Origin: Alistipes excrementigallinarum
Lineage (GTDB): Bacteria > Bacteroidota > Bacteroidia > Bacteroidales > Rikenellaceae
Length of the DNA stretch: 64,000 bases
Direction: 5' to 3'
Assembly (NCBI GenBank): GCA_019112825.1
Contig: DXIP01000013.1
Location: 1 to 64,000 of the forward strand
Shown: positions 43,987-53,953 of the stretch, in pieces
Layout of the letters: each line of letters opens with the position of its first letter
Position numbering within the stretch: the first letter of the stretch is position 1
Notes under the pieces: model-generated
The model's input: only the letters and a program-made list of their open reading frames with translations
Database searches by the model: none
What the model was told of the DNA's origin: nothing
Made by a program: the position numbers and the translations under genes

Positions 43987-45306
43987 ATGGATATTCTGAT
44001 TAAAGCGCTTCAATTCTTCCTCTGCTTCACGATTCTGGTCGGCATCCACGAGCTGGGCCATTTCATCATGGCCCGCGTCTTCCGCATCCGCGTCGAGAAG
44101 TTCTACATCTTTTTCGACCCCTGGTTCTCGCTCTTCAAGTTCAGGCGCGGCGACACGGAGTACGGTCTGGGCTGGCTGCCGCTGGGCGGCTACGTGAAGA
44201 TTGCCGGCATGATTGACGAGTCGATGGACAAGGAGCAGATGAAACAGCCGGTCAAGCCGGACGAGTTCCGCGCCAAACCGGCCTGGCAGCGCTTCCTGGT
44301 GATGATTGCCGGCGTTGTGATGAACGTCCTGCTGGCCATCGTCATCTACTGCGGCATCTGCTACGTCTGGGGCGACAGCTACCTCTCGAACGAGGATGCC
44401 CGCTGGGGCTACAACTTCAACGAGACGGGCCACCGGCTCGGCTTCCGCGACGGCGACCGCTTCGTCTCGCTCGACGGCGAGCCCGTGGACAACATCCAGA
44501 CGCTGCTCAACGGGCTGCTCATCACCAAGGGCGACCGCGAGGTGGTCGTCGAACGCGACGGCGAGCAGGTCACGCTGACGCTGCCGCTCCAGGAGCTGAT
44601 TGACATGCGCCGCGAGAGGGCCTACGAGGACCTCTTCACGCTGCGCCACCCCTTCCTCGTCGACAGCGTCGTCGTTCCGGGGGCCTCGGCGCTGCGGCAC
44701 GGCGATGAGATTGTCGCAATGGAGGACTCCACGGAGCTCGAATTCCCGGGCTACCAGGCGCTGCTCAAGAGCCACGCCGGAGGCGAAGTAAGGCTCGCCG
44801 TCAAGCGTGCGGGGTGCGACTCGCTGCTGCACTTCACGCTGCCCGTCACGGCGGAGGGCAAGCTGGGCGTGCTGGCTCTGGCGCCCTACACGCTCCGCAC
44901 GCAGGAGTACACCTTCTGGGAGTCCATCCCCGCCGGCTTCCGCAAGGCGGGACGGATGCTCTCCTCCTACTGGGAGCAGCTGAAGCTCATCGTGCAGCCC
45001 AAGACGAAGCTCTACGAGGAGCTCGGCGGCTTCATCGCCATCGGCAGCATCTTCCCCGGCAGCTGGAACTGGGAGGGCTTCTGGCTGACGACCGCCTTCC
45101 TCTCCATCATGCTGGCCGTCATGAACATCCTCCCCATCCCGGGGCTCGACGGCGGCCACGCCATCTTCACCTTCTGGGAGATGCTCACGGGGCGCAAGGT
45201 GAGCGAACGGGTGCTTGAGACGGCCCAGTACGTCGGGCTCATCATCATCCTGGCGCTCGTCCTCTACGCCAACGGCAACGACATCTACCGCTTCTTCATC
45301 AAGTAA
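43987..45306 (+). CDS. rseP: RseP-type intramembrane zinc metalloprotease
   Basis: A 439-residue site-2 protease of the inner membrane, which cleaves anti-sigma factors or leftover signal peptides within the membrane. The zinc motif HELGHF is at 21-26 in the first helix; the second ligand segment is NILPIPGLDGGH near residue 385; two PDZ-like regions lie between (about 125-310, e.g. GFRDGDRFVSLDGEPVDN). The start at 43987 places the HExxH in the usual position; longer frames are rejected. In other genomes the gene neighbours dxr, as here. Confidence 0.96.
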   Translation: MDILIKALQFFLCFTILVGIHELGHFIMARVFRIRVEKFYIFFDPWFSLFKFRRGDTEYGLGWLPLGGYVKIAGMIDESMDKEQMKQPVKPDEFRAKPAWQRFLVMIAGVVMNVLLAIVIYCGICYVWGDSYLSNEDARWGYNFNETGHRLGFRDGDRFVSLDGEPVDNIQTLLNGLLITKGDREVVVERDGEQVTLTLPLQELIDMRRERAYEDLFTLRHPFLVDSVVVPGASALRHGDEIVAMEDSTELEFPGYQALLKSHAGGEVRLAVKRAGCDSLLHFTLPVTAEGKLGVLALAPYTLRTQEYTFWESIPAGFRKAGRMLSSYWEQLKLIVQPKTKLYEELGGFIAIGSIFPGSWNWEGFWLTTAFLSIMLAVMNILPIPGLDGGHAIFTFWEMLTGRKVSERVLETAQYVGLIIILALVLYANGNDIYRFFIK

Positions 45307-45400
45307 CCGCGCACGCTGCCGTCCCTGCCTCCGCCCGCACCGCGGGCCGGCAAGACGGCCGCAGCGCTGCGCCCAACACCCAAAAAACATCCATCGAACC

Positions 45401-46066
45401 ATGAACACAACGACCCCACAGAACACTGCACCGACAGCCGCCGAACGACTCGAACGCTGCGCCGAGGCGCTGCGCCGCCATGGATTCGACGCCGTAGTCG
45501 TCGCAACGCCCGAAGAGGCCTTCACCTGCATGAAGGAGGAAATCGAGCGCGAAGCGCCGGGCCTGGTCTCGTTCGGCGACTCGATGACCATGCGCGAGAC
45601 GGGCATCATCGAGTGGCTGCGCGGCGACGAACGCTTCACGCTGCTCGACGGATTCGACGCCTCGATGCCGCGTCCCGAACGGCTCGAAATCCGCCGCCGG
45701 GCACTCATGTCGGACCTCTTCATCACGGGCATCAACGCCGTCACGACGGCCGGCACGCTCCACTGGCTCGACATGGTCGGCAACCGCATCGCCCCCGTAG
45801 CCTTCGGACCGCGCAAGGTGCTGCTCGTGGCCGGGCGCAACAAGCTCACCGAGAGCCGCGAGGAGGCCGAGCAGCGCATCCGCGACATCGCCGCGCCGCG
45901 CAACATCGCCCGCCATCCCGGCTTCCGCACCCCCTGCGCCAAAACGGGCGTCTGCGCCGACTGCAACTCGCCCGACCGCATCTGCAACACGCGCATGGAG
46001 ATGCTGCGCTGCCACCCGCGGGGGCGCATCAAGGTCATCCTCATCGACCGGGAGATGGGGCTCTAA
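45401..46066 (+). CDS. LUD-domain (LutC-like) protein
   Basis: 221 residues that fit the LUD/DUF162 family, whose LutC member takes part in lactate utilisation. Visible features: VSFGDSMTMRETGI, DLFITGINAVTTAGTLHWLD, then VAFGPRKVLLVAGRNKL and a cysteine-containing C terminus (CAKTGVCADCNSPDRICN) that may bind a metal or Fe-S centre. No lutA/lutB partners are nearby, so a role in lactate oxidation is not supported by context. It follows rseP by 94 bases without a terminator. Confidence 0.87.
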   Translation: MNTTTPQNTAPTAAERLERCAEALRRHGFDAVVVATPEEAFTCMKEEIEREAPGLVSFGDSMTMRETGIIEWLRGDERFTLLDGFDASMPRPERLEIRRRALMSDLFITGINAVTTAGTLHWLDMVGNRIAPVAFGPRKVLLVAGRNKLTESREEAEQRIRDIAAPRNIARHPGFRTPCAKTGVCADCNSPDRICNTRMEMLRCHPRGRIKVILIDREMGL

Positions 46067-46084
46067 GCTAACGAACAGAACGCC

Positions 46085-46861
46085 ATGAACAGCAAATCAA
46101 TCTGCCGCCTGCTGGCGCTGCTGACGGCCGCGCTGGCGGCCTGCTCGGAGCCTTCGGAGGTCTACTACACGACCCGCTACGAGGTGACGGCCATCGAGGC
46201 TGCGGTCTCGGTGACCGAGGAGACGCCGACCGAGCCCACCGACCCCGAAAATCCCGGCACCGAGCTCGGAGACGGCTCCGACGGTGAGGGAACCGGCGGC
46301 TCGGACAACACCGGCAGCGGCTCGGGCAGCGGCGGGAGCGACGGCTCGGAGGGGTCCGCAGGAACCGGCAGCGGCTCGGGCAGCGACGGGAGTGACGGCT
46401 CGGAGGGGTCCGCAGGAACCGGCGGCGGCTCGGGCAGCGACGGGAGTGACGGCTCCGAAGGCAGCGAAGGCGGCGAAGGCACGGAGGGCGGCGAAGGCAG
46501 CGCCACGCCGCTGGCCGACGCAATCCGCGCGGCGGTGCTGGCCTCGGCACCCGTTCAGGTCGGAGGCTCCTACACGCTCGACTACGTGGAGTACAACGGC
46601 GGCCGGCTGACCGTGCGGCCCACGGCCGATGGCGAGGCGCTGAGCGGCGCCTTCGTCAAGCTGCCCGGCTCGACGGATATCACCCTCTACTACGGCGGCG
46701 ACCAGGAGCGCCGCTGCACGCTCTCCTACTACACCGACGCGGAGGGTCAGCGCCTTGCGCGCTTCGGCGAGGACCTCACGGAGCAGTTCCGCGCGCTCTA
46801 CCCCGACGCCGACATCCAGTCGGTGGTGCGCTACGAGCAGACGTCGCATATCTACTACTAA
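46085..46861 (+). CDS. lipoprotein with Gly-Ser-rich repeat linker
   Basis: 258 residues with a lipoprotein signal (LLALLTAALAACSEPSE, Cys20). Residues about 40-140 are a low-complexity Pro/Glu then Gly/Ser/Asp/Glu linker built from an 18-residue unit (54 bp at 46313, 46367 and, partly, 46421). The C-terminal domain of about 115 residues (VGGSYTLDYVEYNGGRLTVR ... QSVVRYEQTSHIYY) is not one I recognise. It is probably anchored in a membrane with the linker as spacer. Gap of 18 bases to the LUD gene. Confidence 0.85.
   Translation: MNSKSICRLLALLTAALAACSEPSEVYYTTRYEVTAIEAAVSVTEETPTEPTDPENPGTELGDGSDGEGTGGSDNTGSGSGSGGSDGSEGSAGTGSGSGSDGSDGSEGSAGTGGGSGSDGSDGSEGSEGGEGTEGGEGSATPLADAIRAAVLASAPVQVGGSYTLDYVEYNGGRLTVRPTADGEALSGAFVKLPGSTDITLYYGGDQERRCTLSYYTDAEGQRLARFGEDLTEQFRALYPDADIQSVVRYEQTSHIYY
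46313..46474. repeat. 54-bp coding tandem repeat
   Basis: Two full copies and one diverging copy of a 54-bp unit (GGCAGCGGCTCGGGCAGCG...) inside the lipoprotein gene; since 54 is a multiple of 3, copy-number changes would lengthen or shorten the linker in frame. Confidence 0.85.
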
Positions 46862-46907
46862 AGCGAAAGCATCACACGCCCCAACCCAGGCATCACACAC
46901 CACAACC

Positions 46908-48275
46908 ATGGCCAAGGTCAAGAAAGCATACTTCTGCAAGAATTGCGGCTTCGAAGCCCCGAAGTGGCTCGGCCGCTGCCCCTCGTGCGGCGAATGGAAC
47001 ACCTTCACCGAGGAGCTCATCGCCCGCGAGAGCTCGTCGCCCGCCTCGGCGCTGGCCGGCGGGCTCCCCGCCTCGCGCCCGCAGCGGGTCCGCGACATCC
47101 GCGAGAGCGACCACCGGCGCATCGACCTGGGCAACAGCGAGGTGAACCGCGTGCTGGGCGGCGGACTGGTCCCCGGCTCGCTCATACTGCTGGGCGGCGA
47201 GCCCGGCATCGGCAAGTCGACCCTCTCGCTGCAGATTGCCCTGGCGGCCAACTCGCTCAAGACGCTCTACGTCTCGGGCGAGGAGTCGGCCGAGCAAATC
47301 AAGATGCGCGCCACGCGCATCGGCATCGGCAACGACGACTGCCTGGTCTACGCCGAGACGCTGCTCGAGAACATCGTGGCGCAAATCGAGGAGCAGCGCC
47401 CCGACCTGGTGATTATCGACTCGATTCAGACCATCTACACCGAGCTGCTCGACTCCTCGGCGGGGAGCATCTCGCAGATTCGCGAGTGCGCCGCCACGCT
47501 GCTCAAGTATGCCAAGAGCACCGGCACCTCCATCTTCATCATCGGCCACATCACCAAGGACGGCACCATTGCCGGGCCGAAGGTGCTGGAGCACATCGTC
47601 GACGTGGTGCTGCAGTTCGAGGGAGACAGCAACAACGTCTACCGCATCCTGCGGGGCATCAAGAACCGCTTCGGCGCCACGTTCGAAATCGGCGTCTTCG
47701 AGATGCTCGACTCGGGGCTGCGCGAGGTGGACAACCCCTCGGAGATTCTGCTCACGCACTACGACGAGCCGCTGAGCGGCATCGCCGTCGGGGCCTCGGC
47801 CGACGGCATACGTCCCTATCTGATTGAGGTTCAGGCGCTGGTGAGCGGCGCGGCGTACGGAACGCCGCAGCGCACGGCGACGGGATTCGACACCAAGCGG
47901 ATGAGCATGCTGCTGGCCGTGCTCGAAAAGCGGCTCGGGATGAAGATGTTCCAGAAGGATGTCTTCCTGAACTTCGCCGGCGGCTTCAAGGTGGCCGACC
48001 CGGGGCTCGACCTGGCGGTCGTTGCGGCGGTCATCTCGTCGTACTACGACCGGCCCATTGCCGAGGGGGTCTGCTGCGCCGGTGAAATCGGGCTTTCGGG
48101 CGAGGTGCGGCCGGCGCCGCGCACCGAGCAGCGCATCAGCGAGGCGGCGCGTCTGGGCTTCCGCCGCATCGTCGTCTCGGGCTATCTGAGCCGCTCGGCC
48201 CGCCGACCGAAAGGCATCGAGGTGGTCGAAATCAACAACGTCGCGCAGCTGCCCAAGGCGCTCTTCGTGGAGTAG
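46908..48275 (+). CDS. radA: DNA repair protein RadA
   Basis: A 455-residue RecA-like ATPase that helps process recombination intermediates. N-terminal zinc finger CKNCGF ... CPSCGEW, Walker A GGEPGIGKST (about 96-105), Walker B LVIIDSIQT, the RadA-specific KNRFGAT motif and a C-terminal Lon-like domain (FLNFAGGFKVADPGLDLAV). The ATG at 46908 begins exactly with the MAKVKKAYFCKNCG typical of the family; longer frames are rejected. Last gene of the operon. Confidence 0.97.
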   Translation: MAKVKKAYFCKNCGFEAPKWLGRCPSCGEWNTFTEELIARESSSPASALAGGLPASRPQRVRDIRESDHRRIDLGNSEVNRVLGGGLVPGSLILLGGEPGIGKSTLSLQIALAANSLKTLYVSGEESAEQIKMRATRIGIGNDDCLVYAETLLENIVAQIEEQRPDLVIIDSIQTIYTELLDSSAGSISQIRECAATLLKYAKSTGTSIFIIGHITKDGTIAGPKVLEHIVDVVLQFEGDSNNVYRILRGIKNRFGATFEIGVFEMLDSGLREVDNPSEILLTHYDEPLSGIAVGASADGIRPYLIEVQALVSGAAYGTPQRTATGFDTKRMSMLLAVLEKRLGMKMFQKDVFLNFAGGFKVADPGLDLAVVAAVISSYYDRPIAEGVCCAGEIGLSGEVRPAPRTEQRISEAARLGFRRIVVSGYLSRSARRPKGIEVVEINNVAQLPKALFVE

Positions 48276-48300
48276 ACGGCACGCTGAGCCCCACACACAC

Positions 48301-48359
48301 AAAACAGCCATCCGGAAGGAGCGGACTTATGGGTCCCAATCCTTCCGGATGGCTGTTTT
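48301..48359. terminator. bidirectional terminator with 20-bp perfect stem
   Basis: Arms 48301-48320 and 48340-48359 are fully complementary, with a 19-nt loop and A/T ends on both sides. It ends the radA operon and probably the leftward AlkD-like gene. Confidence 0.88.
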
Positions 48360-48576
48360 TCAGATATTTTCGGGCGCGACGCCCCGCTGCGGAACAATCT
48401 TTGCAGCAAAGGGGCCGAACCGACGGCCGACATCCCCGCTCACCGCGCCCCGTTCCACGCTCACCGCTCCCCTGCCGCCCGCCCGGGACGCAGGGGCCGT
48501 TGGGCAGCGGGGAAGCGATGCCGGAACCGTCGCCAGACAGAGATACGGACGAACGGCGGCCCGAACGGCTGCGGCG
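48360..48576. other. GC-rich spacer, no gene
   Basis: Spacer between the terminator and the stop of the leftward AlkD-like gene. No open frame of note and only weak local repeats. Confidence 0.4.
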
Positions 48577-49233
48577 CTATTCGCCCAACATTGCGGTGAC
48601 CTCCTCGTGGACGCAGTCTTCGGCAGGAGAGGTCCCCAGAGAACCGGTCACGCGGAACACCGCCAGCCGGTTCTCCTCGTTTCGTGAGCCGCAGGCTACG
48701 AAGAGGGTCGCCACGCCGCGGCCGGCAAGCCGGGCGGCCGAATGCTCCTCCGAAGCCGCCACGCGGCGCAGCCATGCGGCAGCGGTATCGATGTGGTTGA
48801 GCGAATCCTCGCGGCGGGCGGCCGCCATCACGGCGGCGTAGCCCTCAAGCAGCGTTCCGCCGTTGCACCAGCTGCGGAAGAGTTCGTCGAAGGCGTCAAT
48901 CCGTCCCAGCAGCGCAAAGGCGGCCTCCTCGGCCACCTCCGAGTTGCAGATGCCGCCGCCCCAGAAGGCGAACTCGTCGGCCGTGAGCCGCTCGGGCTCG
49001 GCGATGTGGAGCGCCGCGAGGCGCAGTTCGCGCACCTCCTGGGCGTAGAGGTAGCGGGCAAATTCGTGGTCGCGGCCGCAGGCGCGGGCCAGCGTGCGCA
49101 CGGTCGGCAGACTGACGCCGTAGTTCAGGCCGTAGTCGGCGCCGTAGTAGCGCATGGCATCGGCCACGGCACCGTTGCGCTCACGGCGCATCGCCCCCAG
49201 AAGGGCGACCATGCGGGAGGTGAAGTCAGCCAT
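48577..49233 (-). CDS. DNA alkylation repair (AlkD-like) HEAT-repeat protein
   Basis: 218 residues consisting of HEAT-like helical pairs, as in the AlkD DNA glycosylase family, which removes bulky alkylated bases. Supporting pieces: MRYYGADYGLNYGVSLPTVR, YLYAQEVRELRLAALHIAEP and DAFDELFRSWCNGGTLLEGY. The ATG at 49233 overlaps the TAA of the DUF4831-like gene (TAATG), indicating translational coupling. Catalytic residues were not verified. Confidence 0.8.
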   Translation of the reverse strand: MADFTSRMVALLGAMRRERNGAVADAMRYYGADYGLNYGVSLPTVRTLARACGRDHEFARYLYAQEVRELRLAALHIAEPERLTADEFAFWGGGICNSEVAEEAAFALLGRIDAFDELFRSWCNGGTLLEGYAAVMAAARREDSLNHIDTAAAWLRRVAASEEHSAARLAGRGVATLFVACGSRNEENRLAVFRVTGSLGTSPAEDCVHEEVTAMLGE

Positions 49234-50132
49234 TACTTGCGGCGCGGAAGCGCGATTTTGACCGTACGTCCGAATTCGAAGAGCGGAAGCACCGAGCGCG
49301 AATACTCGCGGCCGCCGCATATCACGGCACAGGTGGCGGGAGCGGCTACGCGGCAGCTGACCGCGTTGCTCTCCTTGGGCGAGGTCTCGGGCACGGCAAT
49401 CGAGGCTCCCGTAGGCTCAATCTGCAGCAGCACGATGTCGCCCGAGAGGTCGTTTTCGGGCAGCAAGCCGCTCCCCTCGCTGAAGCGGCAGACGATGTAC
49501 TGCCGGTTGCCGGCATCGGGATAGACCACGAAGCGGCTGGTCGAGGTGGTGACCACGTGCTTGCCCAGGAAGAGTTCGAGGTAGAGCTGCTCCTGGCGGG
49601 CAATCTCCTCGAGGGCGGCGTTGAGCCCCTCGCCGAAGACATTCTCGCCCGCCTCGCCCGTGATGAGCTCGAGGCGGTGGCGGCGCAGCGAGAAAATCGT
49701 CGATGCGGCCTCCTCGGCAGCCTCCTCGAGCGTCCGCACGGTGGAGGAGTTCTTGTCGGCCTGCAGCCGCGGGAATTCACCCTCGGCCCGGGCGTAGAGC
49801 TGCTCGCTAAGCTGCGCCGCAGCGGGGAGCTGGGGTGCGGCGAGGAACTCCTCGTCGTCGAGCAGCGAGACGCGGGCGCTCTTGACCGCATAGACCGACT
49901 TGTCGGTCAGCGGGGCGCGCACGCCGAGGAACTTCTGGGCATAACGCGCATAGGGACCCGCGAGGGTTACGTCATGCTCCACCGTCACGTCGACCGCCAG
50001 AATCGTACGCGGCAGCGACACGACCACACCCTCGGCCCCTTCGGTCGCCCCTTCGAGTGCGATATAGGGGTTCTGAGCCACGACGCTCATGCTGCCAAGC
50101 AGCATGGCAAGCGCCAGCAATTTGGTTTTCAT
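49233..50132 (-). CDS. exported DUF4831-like protein
   Basis: 299 residues with a signal peptide (MKTKLLALAMLLGSMSVVAQ). The following VSLPRTILAVDVTVEHDVTL and GPYARYAQKFLG, with VFGEGLNAALEEI.RQEQLY later, match what I recall of DUF4831, a Bacteroidetes family of unknown role. Transcribed from a consensus promoter at 50160; the AlkD-like gene follows coupled by TAATG. Confidence 0.8.
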   Translation of the reverse strand: MKTKLLALAMLLGSMSVVAQNPYIALEGATEGAEGVVVSLPRTILAVDVTVEHDVTLAGPYARYAQKFLGVRAPLTDKSVYAVKSARVSLLDDEEFLAAPQLPAAAQLSEQLYARAEGEFPRLQADKNSSTVRTLEEAAEEAASTIFSLRRHRLELITGEAGENVFGEGLNAALEEIARQEQLYLELFLGKHVVTTSTSRFVVYPDAGNRQYIVCRFSEGSGLLPENDLSGDIVLLQIEPTGASIAVPETSPKESNAVSCRVAAPATCAVICGGREYSRSVLPLFEFGRTVKIALPRRK

Positions 50133-50159
50133 TGTCTGTAAGAAGTTAGAATCAATCTA

Positions 50160-50190
50160 CAAATATATCTTATTTTGTTGGTTTGCCAAA
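50160..50190 (-). promoter_or_regulatory. consensus promoter of the DUF4831/AlkD operon
   Basis: Minus strand: TTTG (50187-50190), 19 bases, TATATTTG (50160-50167). This is the best match to the Bacteroidetes -33/-7 consensus in the window. Confidence 0.78.
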
Positions 50191-50199
50191 ATTCGGAGC

Positions 50200-51394
50200 T
50201 CAGAAACACGCCGCGGGGGCCTCACAAGGAAATCGCCACCCGGAATGCGACGTTCCAAAACGCCGCCCGGAAACCCTCCTTCAAAAACGCCGCCCGGAAT
50301 GCGACGTTCCAGAATGTCGCCCGAAAACCGCCCTTCAAAACCGCCGCCCGAAATGCGGGGCGGGAATGCAGGAGCCGGGACGCGAGGGCGGGAACGCGGA
50401 ACGAAATGCGGGAGGGGGCCCGGGGGCAGGAGCCGCCGCCAGAATCCGCCGCCCAAAGCGTGGGGCAGAATGTGGAGGGCAGGTCTGGGTCGGAGCACGG
50501 GACCGGGGTACGCCGCCCGGAACACGGGACCGGAGCGCGAGACCGGAGCGCACCGCCCGGAACACGGGACCGGAGTGCGAGCCGGGGTGCGTGGGCCGAA
50601 GCGCGAGGCCGGGTGCGAGGGCGGGGTGCGGGGGTCGGTGCGCGAGGACCGGAGTGCGGGCTCGAAGCGCAAGAGCCGTCCCTCCCGGAACACGGGGCCG
50701 GAGTGTAGGACCTGAGGACGAGCCGGGGTGCGTAGGCCGAAGCGCGAGGCCGGGTGCGGGGGCCGGTGTGCGGGCCGGAGTGCGGGGCCGGAGTGCGGGG
50801 GTCGGAGTGCGGGCTCGACGCGCAAGAGCCGCCGCCAGAATCCGCCACCCAAAGCGCGGGGCAGAATGTGGGGGCAGGTCTGGGTCGGAGCGCGAGACCG
50901 GAGCGCACCGCCCGGAACACGGGACCGGAGTGCGAGCCGGGGTGCGTGGGTCGAAGTGCGAGGCCGACGCAGGGCGGAATGCGAGGAGCCGGGGCGCGAG
51001 GACCGGGTTGTGAGGGCCGGAACACAGGGCCAGAACGCGGGGACCGGAGCTTGAGCCCGGAACGCGAAAGCCTCCTTCCAAAATCCGCCCTTCAAATCCG
51101 CCACCCAAAGCGCGGGGCAGAATGTGGGGGCAGGTCTGGGTCGAAGCGCGAGACCGGAGTGCACCGCCCGGAACACGGGACCGGAGTGCGGGCCGGGGTG
51201 CGGAGGCAGGAGTGCGGAGACAGGAGTGCGGAGACAGGAGTGCGGAGACAGGGGTGCGGAGGCAGGAGTGCGGAGGCAGGAGTGCGGAGACAGGAGTGCG
51301 AGGACCGGATGCGAGGACCGGAGCGAGAGAACCAGAGTGCGAGCCGGGGTGCGGGGGCCGAAGCGCGAGGCCGGGTGCGGGGCCGGGTGCGGAC
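50200..51394. repeat. 1.2-kb array of nested GC-rich repeats
   Basis: The longest gene-free stretch. Three diverged copies of a block of about 110-170 bp start near 50431, 50826 and 51095; each contains CCCAAAGCG(C/T)GGGGCAGAAT, then GGCAGGTCTGGGTCGGAG-type sequence and CCGCCCGGAACACGGGACCG. At 51200-51297 there are seven 14-bp units (GCGGAGACAGGAGT and variants). GACGTTCCA and AACGCCGCCCGGAA repeat near 50245-50300. Long frames are open in several phases on both strands, as expected for stop-poor repeats; no gene is supported. Confidence 0.88.
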
Positions 51395-52114
51395 TCAGAA
51401 CTTGAGGTAGAAGTCGCGCGTCAGGGCGCGATAGGACTCCGTATAGCACTCGTGCTCGCCCGTGCCGATGACCAGCTCGTCGCACTCGGGCTCGGACGGG
51501 AGCTCCCCCGCCTCCACATGGCGGTACTCCGTCAGCAGGCGGCGGAGCGGACGCCGCGGCGTGGTCCTCACCCCGGTGCGGCGCACGGGGACAAGCAGGC
51601 CGCGGCAGAGTTCGTCGAAGGCGTGCGCCTCCTCCAGGGGCAGAATCAGCGCAAAGCGCCCCCCGGGTGCGAGCAGCCGCACCACGGCGTCGCGCAGCTC
51701 GTCGAAGGGGAGCGCCACGGCATGCCGCACGCGCGTCCGCCCCTCGTCGGGACAGGTGAGCGAGTCGACAAAGTAGGGAGGGTTTGCAAGGATGAGGTCA
51801 TAGGGGCGTCCGTCCGCAGGGCGGAACTGCTGAACCGGCATGCGGTGGAAGCTCAGCCGCGCCGCCCAGGGCGAGGCGTCGGCATTGGCGCGCGCCTCCG
51901 CAACGTCGGCGATGTCGACCCCCTCGATTGCCGCCTCGGGGGCGCGCTGCGCCATCATCAGCGCAATGAGGCCCGTTCCGGTGCCGATGTCGAGGATGCG
52001 GCGGTCGTCGGCCCCGACCCGCGCCCAGGCGCCCAGAAGCACCCCGTCGGTGCCCACCTTCATGGGGCACTGCTCCTGCCGGACGGCAAACTGTTTGAAT
52101 CGGAAGATGCTCAT
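51395..52114 (-). CDS. trmN6: tRNA1(Val) adenine-N6 methyltransferase-like protein
   Basis: 239 residues of the YfiC/TrmN6 type, which makes m6A37 in tRNA1(Val). SAM-binding DIGTGTGLIALMMAQR (about 42-57), the acidic GVDIAD, and the N6-methylase motif NPPYFVDS near residue 110. The N terminus FRFKQFAVRQEQCPMKVGTD is typical of the family. It is the last gene of a leftward operon, starting 15 bases after the TIGR02757-like gene; its stop lies at the border of the 1.2-kb repeat array. Confidence 0.9.
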   Translation of the reverse strand: MSIFRFKQFAVRQEQCPMKVGTDGVLLGAWARVGADDRRILDIGTGTGLIALMMAQRAPEAAIEGVDIADVAEARANADASPWAARLSFHRMPVQQFRPADGRPYDLILANPPYFVDSLTCPDEGRTRVRHAVALPFDELRDAVVRLLAPGGRFALILPLEEAHAFDELCRGLLVPVRRTGVRTTPRRPLRRLLTEYRHVEAGELPSEPECDELVIGTGEHECYTESYRALTRDFYLKF

Positions 52115-52129
52115 GGTCGGCGGTGGGGT

Positions 52130-53073
52130 TTAACGCAGCAGGTCGTGAAGGGAGCGCTTCGCATCGACGCCGATGCCGAAGAGCGCAAAGTCGAAACGCA
52201 CGGGGTCGGCGGCATCGAAGCGGCGCAGCGCGGCGGTCGTCTCCTCGACGGCGCGCCAGTCGTTCTGCCGCCGCGTGAGGAGCCCCAGCGCGCGGGCCGT
52301 CTCGCCCACGTGGACATCGAGCGGAATGCGCAGCGCCGACATCGGGATGGTGCTCCACAGGCCGAAGTCGACCCCGCGCGCGTCGCGGCGCACCATCCAG
52401 CGCAGATACATGCAGAGGCGTTTGCAGGCCGCCCCGCGTTCAATCGACGAGAGGTGCTTCTCGCAGCGCGGCGCATGCTCCGCGGCGAAGAACTCGCGGC
52501 GGAACTCCGCAAGGACCGTCGGAAGGTCGCACGTCGCCGCATAGCGCTCCTCGAAGAAGGCGCCGATGCCGCCGTGGAGCTGCTCCATCCGCCGGATGGC
52601 GAGGACGAAGTCGCGCAAATCGCTGCCGTTGAAGGTGCGGTGGACGAAGGCGCCGAGCCCGGCGAGCTCCCGCTCCGAGGCGTTGCGCACGAAGTCGGCC
52701 GGGGCGTCGTCCATCAGGTGCATCATCCGGTGTCCGTTGCGCACAATCGTCGGGCGGTTGCCCCAGGCAATCGTCGCAGCCAGCAGGCCGGCAATCTCGC
52801 GGTCGTGCCGCCCGGTGAAGCGGTGCGGCACCGAGATGGGGTCGTCGTCGATGAATTCGGGACGGTTGTAGCGGTCGGCGAGCCGTTCGAGCAGCTCACG
52901 GAGCTCCTCCTCCGCCGCGCCGAGGGGCCGCTCGGCAGCCGTCTGCGGGGCATCGCCGCGGGTCGCCTTCCGTACGGAAGCCGCCGCCGGAACCGGCTGA
53001 CGGGCGGACACGGTCTCCTGCCGGCTGCCCGTCGGGGCGCCGGAGCAAGCGTTGGAAGGGGTGTCGGAAGGGG

Positions 53074-53077
<4 letters not shown>
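52130..53077 (-). CDS. TIGR02757-like protein
   Basis: 315 residues matching my memory of the TIGR02757 family of unknown function: LADRYNRPEFIDDDPISVPH, IAGLLAATIAWGNRPTI, then LDVHVGETARALGLL and RFDFALFGIGVD. The helical pattern with a late LDVHV segment suggests a helix-hairpin-helix DNA-glycosylase-like fold, but this is inference. The first 45 residues are low-complexity and may not be conserved. The ATG overlaps the stop of the lolD-like gene (ATGA), so the two are coupled. Confidence 0.85.
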
Positions 53078-53733
<656 letters not shown>

Positions 53734-53749
53734 CGTTTCAAATTCTGTT

Positions 53750-53945
53750 CTGATTCTCGGCAAGCGGCAGCCCCACAGGCCCCGTCGGCCACGCCGGCCT
53801 CTCAAGTTCCACGGCCCCACTGGCTCCGCTGCCTCCACAGGCCTCACTGCCCCGCGGCGGTCCCCCGGCCTCGCTCCCCTTCACTGCCCCGCTGCGGTCC
53901 CCCGGACTCGCTGCCTCACTGCCCCGCTGCGGCCCCCGGTCCCGG
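53750..53945. repeat. repeat spacer between folP and lolD
   Basis: CACTGCCCCGC(G/T)GCGG, followed by (T/C)CCCCGG, recurs at about 53850, 53883 and 53919 (units of about 33-36 bp). Confidence 0.65.
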
Positions 53946-53953
53946 ACGGAGCG

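Noticed and set aside
50157..51485. Leftward frame of about 440 codons through the 1.2-kb array
   Set aside because: Composition is only Arg/Pro/Ala/Ser repeats, it has alternatives of similar length in other frames, and it covers the DUF4831 promoter.
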